A stretch of DNA of 64,000 bases, from NCBI GenBank assembly GCA_027625915.1, contig JANTQA010000030.1, forward strand, positions 992,001-1,056,000, in the 5' to 3' direction. Below, one piece after another: positions 33,501-43,872 of this stretch. A program made the translations under genes and the position numbers. The notes under the pieces were generated by a model. It was given only the letters and a program-made list of their open reading frames with translations, was not told the DNA's origin and made no database searches. The stretch is from Anaeramoeba flamelloides. Lineage: Eukaryota; Metamonada; Anaeramoebidae. Numbering within the stretch: the first letter of the stretch is position 1; each line of letters begins with the position of its first letter.

Positions 33501-34459
33501 TAATGTAATAGATCAATCCCACTTATAAAAAGTCTTTTTGGGTTATATATAATTAGGTTGAAAAAATCCAGTTGTAAATCTAATGTGTCGAACATAATAG
33601 GTATTGAAGAAATTGAGAAAATCAAAGAAAAATGAAATGTGTTAACTAATTTTGATAAAAATTGTTAGATATACTAAATGAAATAATGAAAATAATAATG
33701 ATTTTTTTTATAATTTTTTAACAGTCAGTTCCGCTGTTTTAGACCTATTTGAGGTAAATTTATAGAGTTGAAAAATATTTAAATGAAAAAACAGAACGCG
33801 AATTATCGTATAATAAATTTTGGGTTATTAAAATCAAAAAAAAAAATTTTTTTCATTTATTTGAATATATTTTTACGTCTTAAATTACTTTCCAAGTTTG
33901 TACTTTAAAATTGGAACTATCTTTAATAATTTTTTTTTTTAATTTTGATCAGTGAATTTCAAAAAATCAATATTTTATAATTTTTCTTCGACTAATTTGC
34001 TTTAATTTCTGTCATAATCTGTTCTGTATGAACACTGGTATCTAACAAGCTATTTTGGTCAATTCAAAAATAAATTAATAAACATATTTACCTCAGTATT
34101 GAATGTACCTGCTTTAAACTTACTACCATTTTGGAAAAATTTTTTTACAGAGAATTATCAGATAGAAAAGGTCAATAGGAATAATAGGATAAGGATTGTT
34201 GCATTGTTATAAGTTACTATAAGCTAAATTTCAAAAATAGCGTCATCATTAGTATTTTCTAAATTATTGGTATGTGTGATGTGTTAACCAAATATTCTGA
34301 ACCCAATATCTTTTAAAAGTCATTATTGAATATTTAATATCAAGAAACAATCTTCTTTTAATGAAAATTTCCCAAAGTTGAATTCATTTTTTTGCAATTT
34401 TTCTTTCAAAATGATTCCATATTGTTATTTTTATGTTGAATGAACAAGAACATTTTTGA
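30519..34459. other. Gene-free spacer
   Basis: Nearly 4 kb upstream of the U-box gene with no supported coding region, tRNA or clear repeat arm. Frames are short and full of stops on both strands. Confidence 0.4.
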
Positions 34460-34935
34460 AAACCGTTAATATTCAAGAGATGAGATTAATTAGCATTGGA
34501 GAAAGGGATTGTAAAATTCAAAGAAAGTAAAACACCCAAGAAGTGTTTGCTTCGAAAACAAGTATCAACCAAATTTGCTTTAATGAGTTACAATGGTTCC
34601 TTGAAAAGTGAAGAAATAGCAAGATCAAATAAGATCTTCTTTTCTCTTTCATTTGGAGACAACGTGATGAATGTGATCGTATTCATTTTATCTTTGAGTT
34701 CTTTGTTGTACATTCAAAAAATTGGTTTTGTTTTCACTTTCTTTTCTTGTTCTTTTTCTTTTTCTTTCTTTTGTTGAGATTCTTTTTATCTTGAAAAAGG
34801 TATCAAGGAAAGTTTGGGTTGATACCAAATGGGTGAATAGTAAAAATCTGATAACTCTGATGGAAAGTTGTTTCAAAAGGTTCTTGGAAGCAATGGTGAA
34901 TCTTAAATGGATAATCTTAAGATGAAAAATCATTT
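34460..34935 (-). other. Coding-like island of unknown identity
   Basis: This island is less A+T-rich than its flanks. The minus strand carries a run without stops (34933-34688) and, in another frame, MYNKELKDKMNTITFITLSP extending for about 45 residues to a stop and then about 30 more residues in frame. The plus strand also has a 93-codon frame (34496-34777), whose C-terminal part is a TTTTCT-rich shadow. The mixture of frames suggests an eroded gene or an exon cluster. I recognise no family. Confidence 0.3.
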
Positions 34936-35155
34936 CAAAAAATAGGGTCAGATTTATTTTTTTTCTTAATGGGTTTCTTTTCTCTATTCTTTTATTAGAA
35001 ATAATAATTAAAACAGAAAAGGGTGTTTTAGACAGTTATTTTTTAGTTTTAAGTTCTGATTTTTCTGGGTTGAGTTTTGGTATTCACTAAATGAGAAACT
35101 ACATTTTTTTTTCAATCAAAAATTTGCCCCTATTTTTGAAATTACGCTTATATAC

Positions 35156-35375
35156 AAACTCCTTTTCAAATAAAAGGGCACAAAATTTTTCAAGAATTAT
35201 TCTTAAGTGAATCAAATTAATTATAGTATAATTCTAAAATATAAAAAATACTTTAAAAGATAAAAAAATACACTCAAAAGAATCTTTACAACTCATTAAA
35301 ACAAAACAATGAAAATTAAAATTAAATATTTTAAAAATTGATGTCCCCTTTTATTTTAAATGAGAAATCTCGTGT
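35156..35375. repeat. MITE-like element, family H copy 1
   Basis: About 220 bases with imperfect inverted ends: AACTCCTTTTCAAATAAAAG plus GGCAC on the left, GTCCCCTTTTATTTTAAATG plus AG on the right. It aligns along its length with 40139-40358, including CAAGAATTATT, GAATCAAATTAATT, TTAAAACAAAACAAT and GAGAAATCTCGT. Confidence 0.78.
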
Positions 35376-35801
35376 TGTATATGTTGGCTACAAATAAAAA
35401 CAACTATAAACAAAAAGACGTGACTTTTTGAAAATTGCTATAGTAAATGATGATATCAAAATATTATTTTCTAAAGTTTCGATTTGCTTGATAAATGTAT
35501 CACACCTTTTGATTAACTATAGTAATCTCTTTTAGTAAATCATCATATAACAATCTATTATAGCATTATCTGATGCTCTAGATCAAAATGATGAGGGAGT
35601 ATGAATTCTTTGGGTATTCTTGATTTAGTTATCATTGGGAAATTATTTCTTAACTCTATTCAATCTTCTTTTGACTAAATTGGATGAAGATAGTGCTTCA
35701 ATTAAAATTGTTTCAAGTAAAGAAGAATCTAAAAATTTTTGAAAAAATTGAAAGGTGAACAAAAATTTTATTTTAAAATAATTAATCAGTGAAATAAACC
35801 A

Positions 35802-35863
35802 GTTTATAAAAAGGTGTGATCTAAAAACTTTGAAATATTTTTAGTCACGCCTTTTTAAAATGA
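35802..35863 (-). repeat. Hairpin just downstream of RPL15
   Basis: TTTATAAAAAGGTGTGATCT and its approximate reverse complement AGTCACGCCTTTTTAAAAT form an imperfect stem of about 26 pairs around a short loop. It lies 70-135 bases past the RPL15 stop codon, so it may be in the 3' UTR or mark the end of transcription. It may also be a remnant of an inverted-repeat element. Confidence 0.5.
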
Positions 35864-35936
35864 CTTTACGAGGGAAAGAAAGTTAAATTTAAAAAAAAAT
35901 AATAAAGAAATATGAAACGAAAATAAAAAACACAAA

Positions 35937-37031
35937 TTAACGATATCTACGTAAAGAAAGGGTATTTCTTCTTTTCCAATCGCCTCTTCTTGATGGTCTT
36001 AATTTTTTGACATTTCTGTTTTTATATCTAAGCCCTCTGTATTTTCTTCCTGATGAAGTTAATCCTCTGGCTTCTCTGTGTTTCATGGTTGGTCTTGTGA
36101 TCCAGTTGATTCTTGGGTCCTTTTGGATTGTGATATGGTTAGGATCAACAAGAATAACTTCATAATATCTGTATGTTCCACATTCATTGATCCAATAACT
36201 ATTTAAGACTCTTAAGTTTCCACACACTTTTCCAACTCTATATTCTGCAATTGATCTGTTTGCAAATTATTGAATATTCCATTTTTTTGAATTTTTTGTT
36301 TTTATTGTTCAAAAAGGAAAAAATAAAAAAGATAAGACATTAAGAATAATTTTTCAAATCCAAAACAAAAAGGATCTTGTTTTTCGATAATTGTTGGATT
36401 ACATATTTGAATTTTTTTTTTTTTATTGGTTTTTATTTGTCTTTATTTTTTGGGCAAGATCACTTGTATTCTTTGAAAAAAAAAAAACAACAAAAAAAAG
36501 AAAAATAAAGCAAAAAATTGAAAAAATAAAAAAAGCAACAACCACTTACTTGAAGTTTTTTTGATGTTTCATTTTTCTAACACCATGGTTTGTTGGTTTA
36601 CCCATGATTCTTCCCTTTTTAACATGTCTTTTTCTTCCTCCTCTTCTTACCCTAACTCTGTAAATAACATAACCTTGTTTTGCTTTATAGCCAAGCATAC
36701 GTGCTTTTTCTGGTCGGGATGGCCTTGATGCTCTGTGGATCGCTGGTAATTGTCTTAATTGCCATGCTCTTTTGTTTGAGAATATTATACAAGATTCATC
36801 ATCAACGCATTGATTCAAAAAAGTAAATAAAAAAAGAAACAAAGAATCTTTAGTTTTGTAATTTTCTTGGAAAAAAGAAAAAGAAAAAGAAAAAGAAAAA
36901 GAAAAAGAAAAAGAAAAAGAAAAAGAAATAGAAAAAAAGAGATATTTTAATTACCTAACACGGAGTAAATATCGAACAACGTCACTTTGTTTTTTACGAT
37001 ATAATTCTTGAACGTATTTGTATGCTCCCAT
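35937..37031 (-). CDS. RPL15: 60S ribosomal protein L15 (eL15), three exons
   Basis: eL15 is a core protein of the eukaryotic and archaeal large subunit that packs into 28S rRNA. Exons are 37031-36955, 36768-36550 and 36255-35937; both introns are phase 2 with donors GTAATT and GTAAGT and acceptors AAG and CAG. The product is 204 residues, exactly the usual length. It reads [20 protein letters not shown], then [67 protein letters not shown] and a basic C-terminus [14 protein letters not shown]. The first intron contains an AAAAAG microsatellite. The gene is head-to-head with ARP2; the start codons are 582 bases apart. Confidence 0.97.
36871..36930 (+). repeat. (AAAAAG)n microsatellite in RPL15 intron 1
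   Basis: About nine to ten units of AAAAAG, close to the RPL15 exon 1 donor site on the minus strand, where it reads as a CTTTTT pyrimidine tract. Confidence 0.9.
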
Positions 37032-37613
37032 ATTTTGAAAAGAAAAATAAAAAAAATGAAAAAATAGGAATTGTTCCATATATTTGAAAAAGTAAATCTG
37101 TCTCATTCAAAAAAAAGGAAGGATTCAGAGTATTTCACACTCCTTCATTGAAATTATATTATTTTTTATTGATTTCAAGGTCTTAATTCTTCTTTTTCTG
37201 GGTCTTTTATGACATAAACATCCAAAATATATTCTGTTTATTTTTTTGATTCTGTTCAGAAAAAAAAAGCCAAATTTCATCAAAATTTTTACATTCAGAG
37301 AACAAAACAACACCTACAATTTATGAAAAGTCAAGATTGTCAAAACTAAAAAGATTTCGAAAAAATAATTTTAGATTTTGGGATTGAATATTTGATCCAG
37401 GTAAAACAAAACTTGTTAAATAAAGAATAAAGAAAATAGCGTAAGCTCTCGAGATTCAAAAATAAACCAACTATATTTCTAAGGCTGTCTTGATTAAAAA
37501 AAAGCATAAAAAATCAGAGAAATTTTAACATTTAACCTTGAATTTCTGACTTTTCATTTTTTTGAAAAACATTATTTTTTTAACCAATTTTTTTTTCCTA
37601 AATATTTTCCCAA
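37032..37613. promoter_or_regulatory. Divergent intergenic region between RPL15 and ARP2
   Basis: These 582 bases lie between two start codons on opposite strands, so both promoters must be here. No classical TATA box or named element is recognisable. Both starts have A-rich context (CAAAATG, CCAAATG). Confidence 0.45.
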
Positions 37614-39602
37614 ATGAGCAACGTTGATAAGTCAATTATTGTTTGTGGTATGAATTCTTTTATTTTTCGTGATGTTAATGAAATGTTTTGATGTTTTACT
37701 TTTTAATCAACCCTATTTGTTAAATAAAAAAACTTTTTTTGTTCATTTAAAAAACTAAAATTACATAGACAATGGTACTGGATTTGTTAAAGTAGGTTAC
37801 GCCAATTCCAATTTCCCCGCAGCTGTTTTCCCATCAATTGTTGGAAGACCAGTCCTCAGATATGAAGAAAATGTAACAAATGTGAAGATTAAAGACATCA
37901 TGATCGGGGAAGAAGCAGAACAAGTTAGAAATATGCTTCAAATCAGTCACCCTCTTGAGAATGGTAAAAATATTTTTTTTTCTTTTTTTTTTGTTTTTTT
38001 TTTAAAAAAAGAAAAAAAGAAACACAAAATTTAAATATTTTTGTTTATTGAGAATAAAAACAAGAAAATTGAAACTTTAAAAAGAATTTTAGAATGAATT
38101 GTTTTTTTTCGCTTTAAGGACACAAAGTGAATCAATACTTTTTAATAAACAAAAAGATTCTTCTTTTTTAATTTTCATTTTTTTTAAAAAAAAAGTTTTT
38201 TCTCTTTAATTTTTTTTTTTTTTTTTTAAAACTTTTTTTTTTTTTTTTTTTTTTCCCCTTTGTCTTTTTCAAGATACAAAAAAAAAAATTTGATTTGTTT
38301 TTTCTTTTTTAAAAATCCAAGAATCAATTTTTAAAAATTAAAAAGCCTTGTACATTTTGTTCACACACACTTTTTTTTTTGGCTTTTTTCTTTTTTACTT
38401 TTCAATTTTTTTGGACTTAATTTGTTGGTTAATAAATTTCACTCAACCATTTCATGAATTTCTTTTGATTGGACAAAAATCATATAAACCAAACAAACAC
38501 AAAAAAAAATATAACAACATTCTAATTTTTCATAATTAAAAGGTATTGTCAGAAATTGGGAAGACATGAAATATCTTTATGATTATACATTTGATAAAAA
38601 ATTGGGGATCGAAACCTCAGACTGTAAAATCTTGCTTACAGAAGCACCAATGAACCCAGACAAAAACAGAGAAAAGATGGTTGAAATGATGTTTGAGACC
38701 TACAACTTCAAGGCTGTGTATGTTGCCATTCAAGCAATCCTCGTTCTATATGCACAAGGACTGATGACTGGTGTAGTTGTCGATTCTGGTGATGGTGTGA
38801 CACATATCGTGCCAGTTTACGAGTCCTTTGTTTTACCACATCTGGTGAAAAGAATCGATATTGCAGGAAGAGACATCACCAGATATTTAATCAAACTTTT
38901 ATTGCTCCGTGGATATGTTTTCAACAGAACAGCAGATTTTGATACAGCAAGAAAGATCAAAGAAAAGCTTTGTTATGTTTGCCACGACCTTGATCTTGAA
39001 AAAAGACTTGCACTTGAAACAACAGCACTTGTAAGGCCATATAAACTCCCCGATGGAAGAACAATCAGAATCGGTGCAGAAAGGTTTGAAGCCCCTGAAG
39101 TATTGTTCCAACCAAATTTAGTTGATGTAGAAAGTGTTGGTATTTCAGAAGCACTCTTTCAAGTTATCAATAAAGCTCCAATTGATATCCGACCTCAAGT
39201 AACATTTAATTTACTTTTTTTTTTGTTCTTTTTTTTATTTTCATTTTCAAAATTTAATAAATAATAATAATTAAAATAATCACTGTTTTAATTGAAAAAA
39301 AATATTAGTTATACCAACATATCGTGTTATCTGGGGGAACCTCAATGTTTCCAGGCTTAACAACAAGAATGGAAAAAGATATCAAAGAATTATACTGTAC
39401 ACATGTCTTGAAAGGAAAAAGAGAAGGTTTAAAAAAATTCAAACTTCATATTGAAGATCCACCAAGAAGAAAACATATGGTCTTTTTAGGAGGAGCCGTG
39501 CTTGCTGGATTGATCAAAGATCGACCAATTTGGGTTACCCGTGAAGAATATGCTGAAAATGGTGTTAGGTGTGTTGAAAAATTAAAAGGAAAAAAACTTT
39601 AA
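37614..39602 (+). CDS. ARP2: Actin-related protein 2 (Arp2/3 complex), four exons
   Basis: Arp2 is, with Arp3, one of the two actin-like subunits that template the daughter filament in Arp2/3-driven branched actin nucleation. Exons are 37614-37647, 37769-37963, 38543-39198 and 39309-39602, with phases 1, 1 and 0; donors GTATGA, GTAAAA, GTAACA. The product is 392 residues, as expected. Arp2-specific sequence is clear: [111 protein letters not shown] and [20 protein letters not shown]. The actin-fold phosphate loops DNGTG and DSGDG are intact, so nucleotide binding is expected. Intron 2 (37964-38542) is long for this window at 579 bases and is built largely of T-runs. It is head-to-head with RPL15. 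Confidence 0.97.
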
Positions 39603-39786
39603 TTTCAATATAATTTAATTTATTATTTTTTTTTATTTTTTTTTCTTCTTATTTTTTTTTCATAAACCCAAGGATTAATTTTTATAAACCCAAAAAAAAA
39701 AAAAAAAAAATAACTTTAAAAAAAGTTAAATTTTTTAACACTCACTCTTGAAATTAATTAAATTGAAGTTTGTTCACATCATAATT

Positions 39787-39791
<5 letters not shown>

Positions 39792-39826
<35 letters not shown>
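39792..39826 (+). repeat. T35 homopolymer
   Basis: An uninterrupted run of 35 T, about 190 bases after the ARP2 stop codon. It is one of the longest homopolymers in the window and a likely site of length variation. Confidence 0.9.
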
Positions 39827-39829
<3 letters not shown>

Positions 39830-40138
39830 GAGTGATTTTTTTCTTTTTCCAAGACTTTTAAAAGTTCTTCTATTTTCAATTTTTTTAACGATTTCCAGAT
39901 TATTTTTTTTTAACATTTTTATTGTTGAATAGAATTATTAAAAAATTTCTTTTTTATTTATTTTTGTTGTTATTTTTCGATTTCAATTAATTTATTTTTA
40001 TAAACATTCTTTTTTCAATTAATAAAGGATCTTTTCTCTTTAGATATCTCACTATGTTAATAAATACCAGTAAATACATCAAAAGCTAGATACGAGATCT
40101 TCTTAAAATCAAATAAAATTATTTTTTTTTTTTGGTTA

Positions 40139-40358
40139 TAAACTCTTGTTCAAATAAAAGGGCACAGAAAATTTCAAGAATTATTTATAATTGAATCAAA
40201 TTAATTGTAGTATCATTCTAAAATATAAGAAACCCTTTAAAAACATAGAAAAACACTCAACTGGATATTTAAAACTTATTAAAACAAAACAATAATAATT
40301 AAAATGAAATATTGTAAAAATTGAAGTGACCTTTTATTTAAAATGAGAAATCTCGTTT
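40139..40358. repeat. MITE-like element, family H copy 2
   Basis: It aligns end to end with 35156-35375. Left end AAACTCTTGTTCAAATAAAA plus GGGCAC, right end GTGACCTTTTATTTAAAATG. A further inverted copy of the left end (GTGCCCTTTTGTTTGAAAAG) lies at 40812-40838, so a larger 0.7-kb element bounded by 40139 and 40838 is also possible. Confidence 0.78.
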
Positions 40359-42219
40359 TGGAAATTGCACTGGAAAAAATTATAAAATCAATATAGACTG
40401 TGGAACAAGGAGGGCTGGGTAAAAGTTATTTATATTTCATCGATAACTCTCTACACGTCAAACTTTTGTTCTTCAAAGTATCATTTTCAATATAAATCTG
40501 CAATTCGTCATGGTATTACGTTTGAATTGTTTTTATCCTTTTTATCTTTTTTTTTGTTCCATACCTCATTCCAATAATGATATTTCTTAATTACTATAGC
40601 TAGTTCATTCGAAATCAAACTTAAACTGTTTCCATTTTTACACTGGAAGATTATTGACTAATTGTTTTCTTCTTATCCTGTTTTTTCATTTTCCAACTAT
40701 TAAATCTCCATAAATAAAAAAAAAAATGAAAAAATGAATAACTAAAATGAAAATCACCAATAAGTAATTTTCTTATTAACAATCAAATTCAATAGTATTG
40801 AAGATATGAAATGTGCCCTTTTGTTTGAAAAGGGGTTTAGTCAGTTATTATATATAATATATAAAAATACCCAAGTGACCAAAATGGAAACTCATGTTCT
40901 TCTTCTTGTCTTCATAATTAGAATTTATTTATTTCTATTCTACTATATTTTTTTTATATTAAATAAGAAAGTGTCTTAATCCTAAAAAAAGTTCAATTAA
41001 AATCGATCTTTATTTATTTAAGAACAAAATAAAAAGAAATTTGGATTAAGATTCAAAATAACCCATGGAAGAAACAGTCAAATTCTTATTAAAAAAATAA
41101 CAAATAATTTTCTTGTTTTCTATTGCCATATTCTCAAAATTTCTTCTATTTAGAGATAATCAAGTTTTTAAGTTAATATTAGATTTATTCCAATTTACAA
41201 CTTACAATTAATTCTTTATATATCGATATATAAATTTAATTTTTATATTGTCAACATTTTATTTAGTTTCAGTATTATTTAAACTATTCAACATTTTTTA
41301 TAAAAATATCTGCTTACGAAATCAATAAATAAATAAAAAAAAAATGATATTCTTTTCATTTTTAATGTTGTTTAGATATTAGAATATACATGATTAATAT
41401 TTAGAAATTCTAAAAGTCGTTTTACTTTCAAAAAATGTTGAAAAAGATAACAAATTAATACCAATTTTAAATTTGTAAAAATATACTTATTTTTTTTTTT
41501 TTTTTTTTTTTAACCAAGAATATTTCAATAAACTTGTTTTTTTTTTTTTTTTTAATTAATATTAGTATTAGAAAAATCAATTTCACTTTAAAAATAATTT
41601 TTATTAATATTTTCAAAAATAAATATAAGACAAATCAGTCCACAATTCAGAAAAAAATCCAAAGATAAAAAACTTTTTAGAAAAATAAAACTAACACCAT
41701 GAGATTCATAATTCTTTTATGAAAAGACAAGTTTGAAAAAAAAAATTGACTATAAAACATAAAAAAAAAACTTAATTATCTGTCTTTTAATTCTTACAGA
41801 ACATGATCATGAAAATTTTTCCAAAAAAATATAAGAATTTGCTAATTTTACACCTTTTAATAACTTTACTGATAATAAACATATGTTGTTACTAAAAAAT
41901 CTTTTTTCAAAAAATATTTTTAATAATATCTTATAATTTAAGTTGAAAAATCCAATTTTACAGGTTCTATTATTTTTTTTTAAATTTAATAGTAAAAAAT
42001 TGGAAATTTTTTTTTACTTCAGAGTTAAGAAGTCATTTTATCATATTTAAAAAGAATTTTATATCTGTTGAGTATCTCTCAAATATGAATCAATTATTTT
42101 AACTATTAAAGAATTATTTGTTCTTTTAAATTCGAAAAAATATTTTTTCCTTGATTTTCTGTTCGGTTTTTATTACTTTTTGGAATATACCGAAACTTTA
42201 ATAAAATATTATGTATATT
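40359..42219. other. Gene-free spacer
   Basis: No supported gene. It contains the lone family-H end at 40809-40838, T-runs at about 41492-41512 and 41540-41554, and otherwise short frames. Confidence 0.4.
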
Positions 42220-42550
42220 TCGAAAAGTAAAAAAAAAATTATTAGCTTTTCCAGAATTTAAAAGAATTGAGTAAAATCTATGATTTCCCTCCATTCTTTT
42301 GAATTCTGGAAAACATAGGAACCCTACGGACACTTTTGTTCAGTTTTCCAGAATTTTGAAGAATTATAGATTCTTTTGAATTCTAAAAACATAGGATAAT
42401 TCTGTTAGGTTTTTTATAATTTAAGAGAATAGAGTTAAATGAAAGATTTTTTTAACCATTCTTTTGAATTTTGGGAAAGCGCGGTATGTTTTTTTTTAAT
42501 TTCAGAAATTAAAAAAAACATAGGCAAACTAAGGCACTTTCAATATTTCT
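42220..42550. repeat. Tandem hairpin array 2
   Basis: Four consecutive palindromic units: about 42241-42318 (TTTTCCAGAATTTAAAAGAA against TTCTTTTGAATTCTGGAAAA), about 42341-42392 (shortened), about 42400-42480 and about 42483-42522 (TTTTTTTAATTTCAGAAATT and onward). Units are separated by the motif ACATAGGAACCCTACGGACA or ACATAGGCAAACTAAGGCAC. These match the junctions of arrays 1 and 3. Confidence 0.78.
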
Positions 42551-42942
42551 CATAAGGAATTTTTTTTTCAAAATTCGAGTTTTTTTAGTTAAGTAGAGTA
42601 TTTTCAAAACATTTAGTTATTACCTCTTCAAGTAAATATCATAAAGTTGAATTTAACGAAAATTCATGTCGCATCAATTGAAAAATTTATACCCCAATCT
42701 AGACCTTTTTTTCTCGACATGAGGGACTTTTAACAATCGTCGTACTATTAGCAACAATAAATGCAACAACACCAAGATTTTTAAGAACTGGAATGTTGAT
42801 TATATTGTGAACAAAGTCTATTAACAAGAATGAAATCATATTGAAGTAGTAATTTTGTCGAATTTCAAATTTTCAATTTTAATATTTCATATGTGCGAGG
42901 ACAAAGTAATTATTTTTTTAATACAAAATAGATACAATTTAA
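42551..42942. other. Gene-free spacer
   Basis: No gene or repeat arm recognised between the hairpin array and the small frame at 42943. Confidence 0.35.
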
Positions 42943-43136
42943 TGACCTTAACGACAGAAATACAACCAAACCAGATTCATGACCTTCAAAAATTTGCAGA
43001 AATATTAATAGAATCAATAAACCGTCCTCAAACTTTTGGTTTTCAAAAAAAGAGAAAAGATCAAAATTTCCCAAAGCAAAAAAAAAATAATAATCAATTA
43101 GAATTAACAAGTATTCCCCAACTCTTGATCTATTAA
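42943..43136 (+). CDS. Small reading frame, unknown; possible exon upstream of FRY
   Basis: The frame starting MTLTTEIQPNQIHDLQKFAE runs for 64 residues through FGFQKKRKDQNFPKQKKNNN to a TAA. Its composition is more protein-like than neighbouring frames. It lies 0.7 kb upstream of the first recognised Furry exon, in the same orientation, but no donor here gives a phase matching the acceptor at 43893. It could be a separate small gene, a first exon with an unseen exon between, or chance. Unrecognised. Confidence 0.25.
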
Positions 43137-43872
43137 TTAATTAATAACTTACTTAATTGAGAAAGCTTGAAACCATTTTAGGAAAGTTATTTTCAAATAA
43201 AAAAAATCTTTTTTCCAATTTTTAATTTTTATTTTATTTTGAAAAAAAAAGAAAACATTATTTGAGAGACTTCTTTGAAAAATCCTCAAAGCATTTCAGT
43301 AAAAAAATTTTAAGTTGAAAGGAGAAAGAAACAACAAGATATTTGTTTTTCATTTTGAATCAATCTAATAAGGAAAAAGACTCAAAAATTTTTGTTCCCA
43401 GATTCTATTTTGACTGATTTCTTTTTGTTTTGTTACCATAATTTTTGACACATTACATTTTTTGTAAGTTCTTAATAGATTGATAATTAAAACCTAAACA
43501 AACAATTGTTTTTCTTTCTTCTGTGATTGTAGACCTGAAATTATAAGACCTGTATCGTTTTTTTTCAATTACAATTCTGATCTTAATTGTTTTTTATTTT
43601 TTTTTAAAAACAAAGGTGTTTTGTTGGGGTTTATATTTTCAAAATTGATACCTTCTATTCTTAAAGAACAAACTGTAAAATTAATTTCTTTAAAGTTTTT
43701 CAAATAAAGAAAAATTGTTTTATCAAATCAAAAAAATCGAAAAATCTTTTAAGATTTCTTTTTTTATGATTAAATTTTGAAACAGGGATTGTTAAAATAA
43801 CAAACTCGTTTCTTTCATTAAATCTTAATTAAGAGAAAATCATTTTTTTCTCCTTTTTCATTTTTTAATTGA
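43137..43872. other. Spacer upstream of the first recognised FRY exon
   Basis: No gene recognised. It is the likely 5' region, or an intron, of the Furry gene. Confidence 0.35.
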
